A stretch of DNA of 64,000 bases, taken from positions 171,001 to 235,000 of the forward strand of contig JAWRVZ010000257.1 of assembly GCA_037043235.1 (NCBI GenBank), in the 5' to 3' direction. The first letter of the stretch is position 1, and every line of letters begins with the position of its first letter. The stretch is from Rhodeus uyekii. Lineage: Eukaryota; Chordata; Actinopteri; Cypriniformes; Acheilognathidae. The translations under genes were made by a program, and so were the position numbers. The notes beneath the pieces are model-generated. The model was not told the origin of the DNA, ran no database searches, and was given only the letters and a program-made list of their open reading frames with translations. Shown here piece after piece: positions 44,644 to 56,800 of this stretch.

Positions 44644-47600
44644 ATGTGTGACGAAACTGAAATGGAGAGGAAGATCATTGACTTCTTGAGACGAAATGGC
44701 GAAAGCACGGCTATAATGATTGCTAAAGAATTCAGATTAATCAGATCCACCGTGAACAAACATTTATACGACCTTCATAATGTAAAAAAGGTGTCGAGAA
44801 CTTGTGAAACACCTCCTGTTTGGGATCTAATGGAGAAGAAAGGTGACACGAAATCAAGACTCAAACCACAACAAAATGAGACGAAATCAAGACTCAAACC
44901 ACAACAAAATGAGACGAAATCAAGACTCAAACCACAACAAAATGAGACGAAATCAAGACTAAAACCACAACAAAATGAGACGAAATCAAGACTCAAACCA
45001 CAACAAAATGAGACGAAATCAAGACTCAAACCAGAGCAAAATGAGACGAAATCAAGACTCAAACCCGAGCAAACGTCTCCGAAGACAAGAGACGAAACGT
45101 TAGAGAAACAAGTGAGGGATGTGCTGATCTCGGGAGTTTTAAAACCCGGTCCGATCGCCATTGCTCTGGGACAGACCCGACAAACCATAACCAAACAGCT
45201 GTACAATATGCAGGATGAAGGCAAAGTTCAGAAATGCAGCAAAAGCAACTTGTGGACTCTGAATGACGAGAAGAACAAAGCAAGTTACAACCAAGAGAGG
45301 TTTGTGTTGTTCAGCACTTAAAGCTGTGATTTATATATACTGTACTTTTATGTGCCAATGTTTTGGGTAATATTATTTAAAAAAAAGATTGTTATTGATT
45401 AGTTCTTGTTTTTATTTCCCAGTGATCATAAACTGGGCTCAAATTCAGGGTAAGCGATTTTATGTCCACCAGTTGTTGAACTTAACTCAGAAATAAAGAG
45501 AAATGTTCTGAGTGACTGTATTTGACGTGTGTGTGTGTGTGTGTGTGTGTCTTCTGTAGGTTGTCTCTGAGTTTTGATGTGATCTCAAAGCTCGGGGAAG
45601 GAGGATACGGCTGCGTTTATAAAGTAAAGCACAAGTATGATGGCAAGATCTACGCTGTTAAAGAAGTCGTCTTAACCGGGTAAGATTATATAAGTCATTA
45701 AGTGTTTTCATGCAATTATTTATTCATACATTAATTTATTAATGTATTTATTTGTTCATGCATTCATTAATTTATCATGCATTTATTTATGCATTACTTC
45801 ATTCATGCATTTATTTATTCTTTTTTTTCTTTCATGTATGTATTTGTTCATGCATTAATTAATTAATTTATTCATTCATTTATTTGTTTGGTCATGCATT
45901 TATTATCAGAATTTACGTCACATTAAAATATTCATTCATTTATTCATGCATTAATTTATTTATTATGCATTTATTTAATTATGCATTCATTAATTTAACA
46001 TGTATTTATGCATTTATTCATGCATGCATACATTCATTTATCATGCATTTATTTATTTTATTCATGCATTTATCTGAAACAGGAAAGCTGATTCTGAGGT
46101 GAAGGCATTGTCCAGTCTAGTTCACCCAAACATTGTGCGCTACATTACATGTTGGGCAGATTCTAAGAGCTGCACATCAAACCAAGACGCGTCCAGGTAA
46201 GCAAGTCTCCATCGCTTCTGATAAAACATTGAGTGCTTCTCAGCAATGACGATTCTGTGCTTCATGTTCAGCGCATCAGCTTCTTCATCAGTAGTGACCT
46301 TTGAGAAACCCAGCTGTGAAGAGAGTGATGATGACTATGATGAAGATGAAGACGACGATGATGATGATGATGATGACAACGATGATGATGATGTAACTAA
46401 TGATGTCACATCAGGAATGGAAAGTCTGGGTGTGACAGATGAGTATGTCAAGCAGTCTTTTTATGATAAACTTTTTTATTTTAGTTAAACAATACAATGA
46501 TGATTCTAAGTGGAAAAAAAATTACATAACCCCCTTAAGACAATACCGTACAATGCAAAGTTAGATATTCCTCTGTGCATCATGCCTGTTCTCTCTCTCT
46601 ATCTGTGTGTGTTTCAGCAGCAGCATGCGTTTGTTCATTCAGATGGAGTTCTGTGAGAGAGGAACACTGACTACATGGATAAACGCAGGGAATCTTTTGA
46701 ACAAACAGAGAACTGCCGTGGAAATCCATCCAATATTTCATGAAATCATCTGTGGAGTGGAATACATCCATTCAAACAATCTTATCCACAGAGACCTGAA
46801 GGTGAGAGAGACGGTTGTGTTTCAGCACCAAAACGAATGAGCATTTCCCCATATTTATCCATCTGTACTTTCCTTTCAGCCTGATAACATCTTGTTTGGC
46901 TCCGACGGCAAAGTGAAGATCGGAGACTTCGGGCTGGTGGCGTTTCAGACCGATCACAGCGGCGACCCGATAGAGAGGTCGAAGAGAAGAGGAACGCCAA
47001 CTTACAGGAGTCCTGAACAGGTGACGCGCTTTAATTATGATTTAATGATTTTCTGTGTCTCTAACAGCAGAGAGCAGCGCTTGCAACATCAAGGTCATGG
47101 GTTTGATTCCCAGGGAAAGCAAGAACTGACTAGAATGTCAATGTGTTTCTTGAATGCGATGATAAAAGCGTCTGATAAATGCATGAGTGCACATGTTAAT
47201 TATCACGTTTTACAAAAGCATCCCTTTAACAAGGACTTTTTAATATATTTTGTGTTTGCAATAAATAAAATAATAAATACATGAGCAGAAATAGTGAGCT
47301 GAGTACATAAATAAAAATCAATAAAAATAAAATAATACTAATAAAATTAATGTAATTGTTTACCGTAGGAAAATAAGAGGAATTATGATGAAAAAACCGA
47401 CATTTTCCAGCTTGGACTCATATGGTTTGAGATGCTCTGGAAAATATCTACTGGAAGTGAGAGAGCAAAGGTCAGTATTTTAGTATTTTATGATTGTTAT
47501 ATTTGTATGAATTGTATTTTATGCTTGTTTTTAATTCATGCAGTTGTGGCCGGATCTGAGGAATCAAAGGTTCCCCGAGGGTTTCTGTGAGAGTCATCCG

Positions 47601-47808
47601 AATGAAGTAAGACACTTGAGTTTCACCTTCAAATCAATATTGACTGGAATGAGTTTAGACTATAGTTTTCCTTGTTTTTCAGAGTATATTCATCACGGCG
47701 ATGCTGTCCGTTGCTCCGGAGGAACGGCCAAGTGCAAAACACATCAGAGAAAAACTTGAGATGTTTTTCTCAGTGGATCAGAATCTCTTGAGCCAGAAAA
47801 CAGTTTGA
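44644..47808 (+). CDS. pkz: PKZ, Z-nucleic-acid-binding eIF2-alpha kinase
   Basis: Complete gene, 567 codons, ten exons: 44644-45299, 45423-45449 (27-bp microexon), 45560-45679, 46083-46196, 46272-46442, 46618-46801, 46880-47020, 47369-47470, 47544-47606, 47683-47808. Zalpha1 is residues 1-66, with VNKHLY and TPPVWDL (the Asn, Tyr, Pro-Pro and Trp that contact Z-DNA in this fold). Seven 11-residue repeats TKSRLKPQQNE span 69-145. Zalpha2 is about 150-215, with TITKQLY and SNLW, so it lacks the Asn and the two prolines. The kinase starts near 234: GEGGYGCV loop, AVK lysine 262, an Asp-rich insert, HRDLKPDN with Asp422, DFG at 440, then ERSKRRGT with Ser458 and Thr463 at the PKR autophosphorylation positions. 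The upstream in-frame extension lacks an ATG, so Met at 44644 is the start. Z-form nucleic acid binding activates eIF2-alpha phosphorylation. Paralogue of the preceding gene. Confidence 0.94.
44848..45078 (+). repeat. 33-bp in-frame minisatellite, seven copies, in the pkz linker
   Basis: Seven units encode TKSRLKP followed by QQNE (five), EQNE (one) and EQTS (one). DNA copies are nearly identical, so expansion is recent. The repeat makes a very basic, extended linker between the two Zalpha domains. Confidence 0.95.
47064..47196 (+). repeat. tRNA-derived SINE in pkz intron
   Basis: Reads CAGAGAGCAGCGCTTGCAAC, box B GGTCATGGGTTTGATTCCC, a tail with GATGATAAAAGCGTCTGATA. Lies between two kinase exons. 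Confidence 0.75.
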
Positions 47809-49200
47809 CAGCATTGCTTTAGCAGGAAACTGCCTCCGTATGTTCCTGTGGAGATCTCGTCTGACGGACAACAGCTCATGATTTAAGGGATCTCTCGATG
47901 ATCATCATGGACAATCAGAACATTTTAAGGATAGCTAGAACATTTTAAATATTTCAAGTGCTCATTCTCATTTTGCTTCTATCTTAAAAAACATTTTAAG
48001 GAGGCTAGTTTTTACAAATCCGCCCATGAATGCACTTTCACAACATTAGGCAAAGCAAGTTTATTTGTATTGCAGATTTTATAAACTACGGTGATTGAAA
48101 GTGCTTTACATGGGGGAGTGAAGATAATCTAAATAAATAACATCATCAATAAAGGTGAGGATAAAAAATATTTACAGATGGTTTAGAATAAAAAGGAGGA
48201 TGCAAACATGGAGAACTTACTATGATCTTCGTTCTCTGTGGGGTTTTCTTACTGTAATGTTTTCTGCAAAATTATGATGTATTTACAGTCGCTACTGAAG
48301 TATAACATTTCACAAAGCTGCCATTGATTTGTTTAGAGTGTTACTCGACTGCAACCAAAATGCAGCTTCATGCAATGTGAAAGTGTTTTGTGTTTGCTGG
48401 GAATTTTGCTGCTCGATTGATTGACTTTTTGGCAAATGTACTGTAAATGTGAAAAAAGTCTTAATATATTACAATTTGTTAGAAATTATATTACTTTTTT
48501 ATTACAATACTACATATAGAAAAATATAATATTTTAATAATATTAAATAATTATAATAATATGCATTTATTATTATTATATTTAAAATTTATTTCAGTGC
48601 TTTAGGTTGAGAGGATGTTACCATTGTGCCTTCTAAAATAAAATAAAAATAGAAAATGTGAAAAATTCCAAGTGTTTTGCTCGATCTGAAATATTTGAAA
48701 CATATTTTCTATAGGATATTGTTTTTGGCTGTCAATCATTTCCTGATGTTTTTGTAATTGCTCGTGTGTTTCCAGCAGGTGTCGCTGTTCCTTCACTTAT
48801 TGTCCTCGGGTCCAGCTCTGTACTTCATAAATTATTGCATTTGCAGAAAATATGTACGTTTATTGCTATTTTTCCATAAGTATACACAAGATTAATGTTA
48901 ATGTTGCATTATATCCATTAAAGTCGAAAGTGCAAGATGTCAACTAGGAGGTTTGAATTATTATACAGCCTGACAGATTAATTTCTGACTTTGCTGTTGC
49001 TTTTGATTTTTATGCCCATATTTTTGGTATTCAATATTTTTATGGGTTTGATCTTAATATTTTTAACTGTTCTGTGCTCTCAAAAAATTGCATTTCACTG
49101 TTTTTAATTCATTTTGAGGAATACTGAATCTGTTTTTATGTAAGTGAGATTATTAGATGTTCACATTTATTGTAAAACTACAGTAATCAATCATTATGTT
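47809..49200 (+). other. pkz 3' UTR and AT-rich flank
   Basis: No coding potential. Candidate polyadenylation signals AATAAA occur at 48149 and about 48638; I cannot choose between them. AT-rich beyond that. Confidence 0.4.
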
Positions 49201-49203
49201 TGG

Positions 49204-49205
<2 letters not shown>

Positions 49206-49252
<47 letters not shown>

Positions 49253-49256
49253 AGAC

Positions 49257-49312
<56 letters not shown>

Positions 49313-49321
49313 TCACACAGA

Positions 49322-49382
<61 letters not shown>

Positions 49383-49391
49383 TCACACAGA

Positions 49392-49432
<41 letters not shown>

Positions 49433-49465
49433 ACACACACACACACACACACACTCACTCACACA

Positions 49466-49507
<42 letters not shown>

Positions 49508-49631
49508 TATACACACACACACACTCACTCACACAGACTCTCTCTCTCTCTCTCTCTCACACACACATACACACACACACACTCACTCACACAGACTCTC
49601 TCTCTCACACACACACACTCACTCACACAGA

Positions 49632-49670
<39 letters not shown>

Positions 49671-49733
49671 ACACACACACACACTCACTCACACAGACTC
49701 TCTCTCTCACACACACACACTCACTCACACAGA

Positions 49734-49771
<38 letters not shown>

Positions 49772-49797
49772 TACACACACACACTCACTCACACAGA

Positions 49798-49846
<49 letters not shown>

Positions 49847-49891
49847 TCACACAGACTCTCTCTCTCACACACACACACTCACTCACACAGA

Positions 49892-49927
<36 letters not shown>

Positions 49928-49957
49928 TACACACACACACACACTCACTCACACAGA

Positions 49958-50006
<49 letters not shown>

Positions 50007-50015
50007 TCACACAGA

Positions 50016-50050
<35 letters not shown>

Positions 50051-50063
50051 TCACTCACACAGA

Positions 50064-50110
<47 letters not shown>

Positions 50111-50161
50111 TCACACAGACTCTCTCTCTCTCTCTCTCTCACACACACTCACTCACACAGA

Positions 50162-50234
<73 letters not shown>

Positions 50235-50366
50235 AGACTTTCTCTCTCTCTCACACACACATACACACACACACACACTCTCACACACACTCACACACAA
50301 ACTCGAAAACACACAGACTCTCTCACACACACACTCATACACACAGACTCACTCTCACACACACAA
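49206..50366 (+). repeat. CA/CT compound minisatellite between pkz and gpr137b
   Basis: About 1.16 kb built from a higher-order unit: (CT)n, (CA)n with scattered ATACAC, then CTCACTCACACAGACTCTCT. Unit lengths vary mostly in the dinucleotide runs. All three forward frames stay open over 400 codons with His-Thr-Ser-Leu peptides, which is a composition artefact. Confidence 0.9.
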
Positions 50367-50437
50367 TGTCTCCTGATTTCTCTCAACATGGCGACAGAAG
50401 AGGTGTCGATCAATACATGGAAAACAGTTCAGGGTTC

Positions 50438-50837
50438 TGTCACTTCAGTTTGGGTTTCTTGTGTGTTGGTTGACAGCTCTGACACTACCCCTTGAGTCTT
50501 GTGATTGTAAACCCCACCCATCTTGTTCCCTCGTTTCCCTTCATTTATCCCACCTGTTTCTGCTCGTTACCTTTCCTCATGTGCTCCCTATTTAATCCTG
50601 GTGTGTTTGCTGTCCTGTGTTGCGTCGTTGTCATCTTTGTCTGCAGTCCTGATCTATGTTTCCATGCCTAGTCATCCGGTTTGTTTGTGGTCATTTTGAG
50701 TGCTGTGCTTTATTGTTAGTTAAACGTTTTCCCCATCGTGGGCAGTTTCTTTTGTATCTTTGTTTTGTGTTTCTAATAAAATCTAATTTACGCTCATCTC
50801 TGCGCTTGGGTCCTATCCTTGCTAGTACCCCGTGACA
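50438..50837 (+). mobile_element. LTR-like repeat copy
   Basis: Begins TGTCACTTCAG and ends CCCCGTGACA. It has CCCCACCCATCTTGTTCCC, CTCATGTGCTCCCT followed by ATTTAATCC, and a TTCTAATAAAATC signal. The order matches the minus-strand copy at 25391-25700. No clean target duplication was found, so the ends are tentative. Confidence 0.5.
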
Positions 50838-50858
50838 CAAAGTAACTACAGTGGAGTT

Positions 50859-52034
50859 CACATATCTCGAGTCATGGTTAACTCGCCAATACTATTATGT
50901 CGACGATTTTGAAGTGGAACCGCCAAACTCCCTATTTGTCTCAGTATTTTCTTGTTGGTTTATGTCGATTCCTTAATCTCGCCGAAATCTAGTATCTCGA
51001 GCATAAATGAGAGACAAATTATCCACTTCACATGGGTATTTCGTGACTCATGTGACTCGTTCGCTGAGTTTGCGTTGCAGGTGGAGCGCGCTCGCTTTAA
51101 TGACAGTTCACTCACGTTGATTTGAGGGATAACACACTGCAGGTATTCTATGTGTTTTTTTCTTCTAAAAATGTCTGGAGGTGTTCAGAGAAAACTGGAC
51201 AATCAATCTCAAAGATGTGGATGATGCTGTGTTTCAGTGATTCACAAATACACGAGCAACAAACCTTCCCGTCAATGGTCCCTTGCTGATGGAGAAGGTG
51301 GACATTCTTGCTGCTTTGACTTTACTTTAAAGCAAATCCGGGGTGGCTGAATCGCTTCAAAAAGAGGCACAACATTGTCTTCAAAGTGATTTGTGGAGCG
51401 AGCGCTGCGGTTAAACAGGATCAAGTGGATTCGTGGCTTAAGACTCAAATGCGCAGAGTTCTGGATGAGACTCTGAACATTTCAGCCGATCGCTTCATCA
51501 AACAAATCGCGGCAGCACTGTTGTGTAAAAAAACACCAAAAACACGAGCATCCTCTTTCTCATTTAATCTCATTTTTCTCATTTACAGCATGTACATCAA
51601 TAAATTTTCATTTTTCTTTCTTGAGGGACGTTATCTTTGGGCTCTGACAGCTGCTGCTTCCACAGTCACTCTGACAGCTGCGCTGATAGGCTGTCTGACC
51701 TGTCAATCATGCAAGAAAACGTGATTGGCTGTGCTGCCATGAGGGCGGGCTCTTCTCTTAAAGGGACGAGCGCAGCGCAGAGAGGAGAGAGGGAGAGACT
51801 GTACTTTGGAGAGAAAGAGAGACTGCTTTTCTTTTTGTTCTGATTCTGACTTGTATTTGTTTTCTTATTGCGTGAATGGCGGATTATCTGCATCTGAGTG
51901 TTATATGTGGGGAAATCGGTAATATAGTATATAGATTGTATGTTAATATATGATGTATGGGTTATCTCGCGAAACGGTTATCTCGATGCTTTTTCCCGAC
52001 CCCCGACGCCGTCGAAATAACCGAACTCCACTGT
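50859..52034 (+). mobile_element. Tigger/pogo-like transposon relic
   Basis: The terminal inverted repeats CAGTGGAGTTC (50859) and GAACTCCACTG (ending 52034) are each flanked by TA. Inside, near 51330-51500, one frame reads NPGWLNRFKKRHNIVFK and then GASAAVKQDQVDSWL. This resembles the CENP-B-like DNA-binding part of Tigger transposases (recalled). The frame is broken on both sides and most of the catalytic domain is missing. It is inserted within AAAGTAAC-type repetitive DNA. Confidence 0.8.
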
Positions 52035-53863
52035 ATTTGAAAAAGTAACCCAGATGTTTTGTTGTACATTTAAAAGTAATGCATTACTTTACAAGTTACT
52101 TGAAAAAAGTGATTTTATGTTTGTATCTCACTTTCTGCAGATGAGCTGAACGGATCTGCTGCTTTTCTGTCCTTCAGTTCATGGAAAAGAGCAGCATGCA
52201 CATTCTTCAAAGTTTCTCTGTTTTCACTCCACCGAAGAAAGAAAGTCATGGATGAGGAGCAACATGAGGATGAGTATGTGATCGCTTACAACAGCAATTA
52301 CCCGTTTAAATGAGTGGCTTAATGATTGTGTAACAATGACTTAGTTTATATACAAAGCTTTGGTTTAGCAGAGACGCATACGTGTTCGTCAGTGTGAGCC
52401 GATGGCGCTGTTGTACGTCTGAATGAATGCAGGCGTCAGACAAAACAACACTCTTTTATGACGGATGAGCAGATCCAGTGTGCGAACACAGAAGAAGATA
52501 TGAATGAGTTTATTATTGGCAAGAACAACATTACTTCCATTGTTCAGCATGAGTCTGCTTCTCATTATCAGACCTTTACTCAGCAAGAGTTTCTGCTATA
52601 ACCTATAAAATCAGTCTTTATTGTTTTAACCTATGCTGAAATAATGCAGGAAATCTCAGGAAGAGTCTCTGGGCAAAGCATTTTTGATCATTTCTCTTTT
52701 ATTAATGTAGAAAACAAAGTCAAACAACATCTTACAAAGTGACACATGAGTGCAAAAGCTAACAAACTGTACAATTAAACACAAAAACTGTATTTATAAA
52801 AACAACGGACAACAATCCAACCGCTAATACGTTTCAAAATAAATATTTTTATCATTATCTTCATAAAATTATCATTCTGTTAATGTATAATGTATATAGA
52901 TATAGAAAAATGTGTATCTCTAAAAATAGATATTTTTAATAAATGTTTCACAGTTCAGGCCAAGTTTTACTGAATAGAACTGAAATAAAGATGCTGATTT
53001 TGTGTATAGAGCAGATTTGACACAGGGGAATGTTAGAATGCTTAATTATTATGCATAATATATTAATTCATATGCACTCCTGTATATAATTAACTGTGTG
53101 ATAACAGAACGCAAAATTTTTCGGCAGCATTTATTATGGAAATGCATTTGTCGTGCATTCATTTTCTCTATAGAATGAAAAGACGAAGGGATAAGAAATT
53201 GTAATTAATTTCTTTAACGAGGCAATGAACTACTTTTCCCTTTTGCTAAATAATTTAAAAAAAAAATAACATTTTCAAAATTAGGCATTGCAATTCAAGC
53301 AAAAACAACTGAACTATATAAAAATATTGACTTGCAGTCATTGATTTTAGGTTTAAATGTAAATTAAAATATTTTAAATATTTAAAAACTAATATTTAGT
53401 ATTAGTATGTGGAATGACTCCATTCATTAATTTGCAATGCATTATGTGTGTGGGCGATTTAATCTCTCCTCGTGATTATGGGAAGTGTTTCTGAAATCAC
53501 AAGCTTTCCTGTCGCTCAATCAGTAGAGAGTGGCGCTTGCAACATCAAGGTCATGGGTTCGATTCCCAGGGAAAGCAAGAACTGATTAGAATGTCAATGT
53601 GTTTCTTGAATGCAATGATAAAAGCATGAATGTAAAACATAAAGAGGCTTGTCACTCTTGGAAACGGCGGTTTATCAGTAAGAATCAAATTCTTTATGGA
53701 GAAAATGATTGATAGTTTTGCTTCCGGAGGCCAGCTGAGTTATTATAATTAGACACCCTAATAAAAACAGGTAAAATCAAATCTGTGGTGTGAGCTGTGA
53801 CCCGTGACTGAAGCCACAGAGGCGGGGAATGTGCAAAGTAACCCAGTCCTCGCTGGGAAAGGT
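52035..53863. other. intergenic region, likely includes the gpr137b 3' UTR
   Basis: No gene recognised. AT-rich from 52680 to 53460. On the minus strand, part of 52690-53863 probably forms the gpr137b 3' UTR, but I could not fix the end. A SINE lies at 53507-53636. Confidence 0.4.
53507..53636 (+). repeat. tRNA-derived SINE
   Basis: Reads TCCTGTCGCTCAATCAGTAG (tRNA-like box A), box B GGTCATGGGTTCGATTCCC and the tail GTGTTTCTTGAATGCAATGA. Confidence 0.78.
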
Positions 53864-56800
53864 CTAGCAGGGGTTGAGCTCTTCCGGGGCGAAACGAGAC
53901 GCTTCCCTTTCCACGCCGGCGGTGAAGCTGTTGTTCCGAGAGCTCCAGTCCAAGCTGTCCGGCGTGAGACTGGGAATGAAGAGAAACGGCAGTGAATGAA
54001 ACACTTCCGAGCAAATGAACCCTCGTTTAGCGCTCACACTCATGGCTGAAAATATCACGTTTCCTCAATAATCATTTATTTTTATATTATTATTTTATAT
54101 TATTTGTATACTTTGCATTTCATAGTACTCAAGAGTCACCTCTGAATGATGCACCATTTATTTCAACCAAAAACTTAAATATTAGATTTATGCAATAAGT
54201 CAAAAATAATAGCACACAAACCATAAATAAATAAAATAAATCTAATAAATTAGAAAAATAGAGCAAAATTTGTTTAAAGTCCAATGAATGATAGCAGATT
54301 GGTGTCATCTGGTGAAAGCAAATAAAGTATCACTTATAATACCATGATGTAAAGCCCTATATAAATAAATATATAATGTGTATATATACAGGGCTGTATA
54401 TTTGCGGAGAACAGTGTTTTCAGATGTAATTACGTACTTTTATACGTTTTTGCATTTGGACATTATTAGACTTCCTTTTTGTTTAAATTGATTTATAGTG
54501 TCAGTTTTTGACACTAAACACAGAAGAAAGCATTACATCAAAAGATAATACAATAAAATGTAACAAAAAATGATAAATGCTTAATCCCTTCATTATTTTG
54601 TATTCCGCATTGTGGTTGATTTGAGGATTGTACCCCCAAAAATTCATATTTTTTTGTACTTCCCTTTCATTTTCGACCACTAAGAGTACAAGTCTGACAA
54701 GACTGACTTTTAAGATCATTTTTTAATACCATTTAGCTTTTTTCTGATCATGTTTTTTGTGTGTTCAAATAGACATTGCCACAAAAGTCACAAGTTTTGT
54801 ACCGTTCCGATGAAGTTACAGTTTTAAACCAATGCTTTTAGATGCCATTAAAGTGCGTTGCACACAGGGTTGCAGAGGCACGTTCTCAAAAATCAAACCA
54901 GTTTAAAAGGATTCAGTGCCATTTCCTTGCATTCTCTTATTTAACAATTTCTTTAAACATCATTACATCATTGTCAATATGAATGCCTTTTCATAAAACA
55001 GTATATTTTGATCATTGTAAAATTAATTGGACAGTCAGATCTGAATGTGTTTAATGAAAAGAGGAAAGTTTACTTTTTCATGAAAAGTATGAGGTCTAAT
55101 TTAGAGAAACATACATTTCCATTGAAATTTAAGGATTTTTTTTTACACAGTTGAATAATTTACAGTAAGAGCAGGATTGGTTGCATATGGTTTAAGGCTG
55201 GCATACCTGGCTTGAATGTTTTGCGGGATGATGCTCCACGCGAGGTCGTCATCGCTGTCGTAACGCCGCGGGTTGTCAAAGAAGTAAGCTCTGGATGAGA
55301 ACATGTGTCCAGGGATCACCGCTGCGCTCTGCAGACACACACATGAGAGCGTCAGTCTTCCGCTTGCCATTAAACATCTCATTTATTCCTGTGATGTCAT
55401 TTAAAAATACTAAAGCTCGTACCCGATCCTGAGTCGGCTTGCGGACTCTGAAAAAGAAGACCACCAGGGAAGTTGGCAGCAGCTCCCAAATAAACAGAAT
55501 CACTCCAAAAACCACGTAACCAGCGTCTCCGAGTGTGGACTTCAGATCTGCCTGGAGAAGGAAACAAATCAGCAATGTTACAGAGCTCGTCAAGACATTA
55601 ACCGTGTAAAGCCTGACATGTTGAAAATAAATATATATATTTTTTTCAATGCTACAGTTTATCACACTTTTAGATTAAATGTAACAAAAAGTTTGCATAT
55701 GTGTGTTCATATTTGAATGCATATGTGTGTTCATATTTGAATGCATATGTGTGTTCATATTTGAATGCATATGTGTGTTCATATTTGAATGCATATGTGT
55801 GTTCATATTTGAATGCATATGTATATTCATAACTGAATGCATATGTGTGTTCATATTTGAATGCATATGTGTGTTCATATTTGAATGCATATGTATATTC
55901 ATAACTGAATGCATATGTGTGTTCATATTTGAATGCATATGTATATTCATAACTGAATGCATATGTGTGTTCATATTTGAATGCATATGTGTGTTCATAT
56001 TTGAATGCATATGTATATTCATAACTGAATGCATATGTGTGTTCATATTTAAATGCATATGTGTGTTCATATTTGAATGCATATGTGTGTTCATAATTGA
56101 ATGCATATGTGAGTGACTTGATATGTGATATGTGAGTGATTTAATCCTGTTGGTCATTTAGAGGGCTTAGAAGTTTGCATATTAAATATGATACAGTACA
56201 GGCTTTATAGGGTTAATTAATATATCATCATGAAAACAGAAGTACTAAAGACCCTCTTGAACGTTGGCTTAATTTACTTCCATTTTAAGTGCGTTATTGT
56301 AACCGCAATTTTGTGTCTTTTTTCTGATAGATAGATAGATAGATAGATAGATAATTTATTGTCATTTCACATGTACAAGTACAGTGTAACGAAATTAAAC
56401 TTGGAGTCAAGTCTTCTGGTCACTAGAGTTTAATTTGCACTGAACCTGAGATGTTTTTTACCGTTCTGCTCTGGGTTTTTGGCACTCACCTGGTCTGATA
56501 CGTTGTACCAGTCGTAGTCGAACGAGTTGATGCTCTTGATTTTTGTCAGTGCCAGCACCATTAAGTTGTAACATGCGCGCGACGAGTACAGCAGGATCAC
56601 CGTCACCCCGATCACAGTCACCTGACACACAGATGTTCCCTGGAGACAAGACTTTCACATCTCACTCCATTCTGCTACGAACTGAATTTAATCCTTTTAA
56701 ACGGCTTTGATGTTTGAGAATGTGCCTTTATAACCCTGTATGCAATACAACTACATTTACATTTATCTGCATTTATCAGACGCTTTTATCCAAAGCGACT

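Noticed and set aside
44775..45224. 149-codon antisense frame over pkz
   Set aside because: Shadow of the 33-bp coding repeat and Zalpha2.
49144..50495. Three plus-strand frames of 410-431 codons
   Set aside because: Translation of CA/CT repeats; all three frames are equally open and there is no recognisable domain.
55675..56157. Met-His-Ser-Asn-rich frames on both strands
   Set aside because: A 24-bp repeat without stops; intronic in gpr137b.
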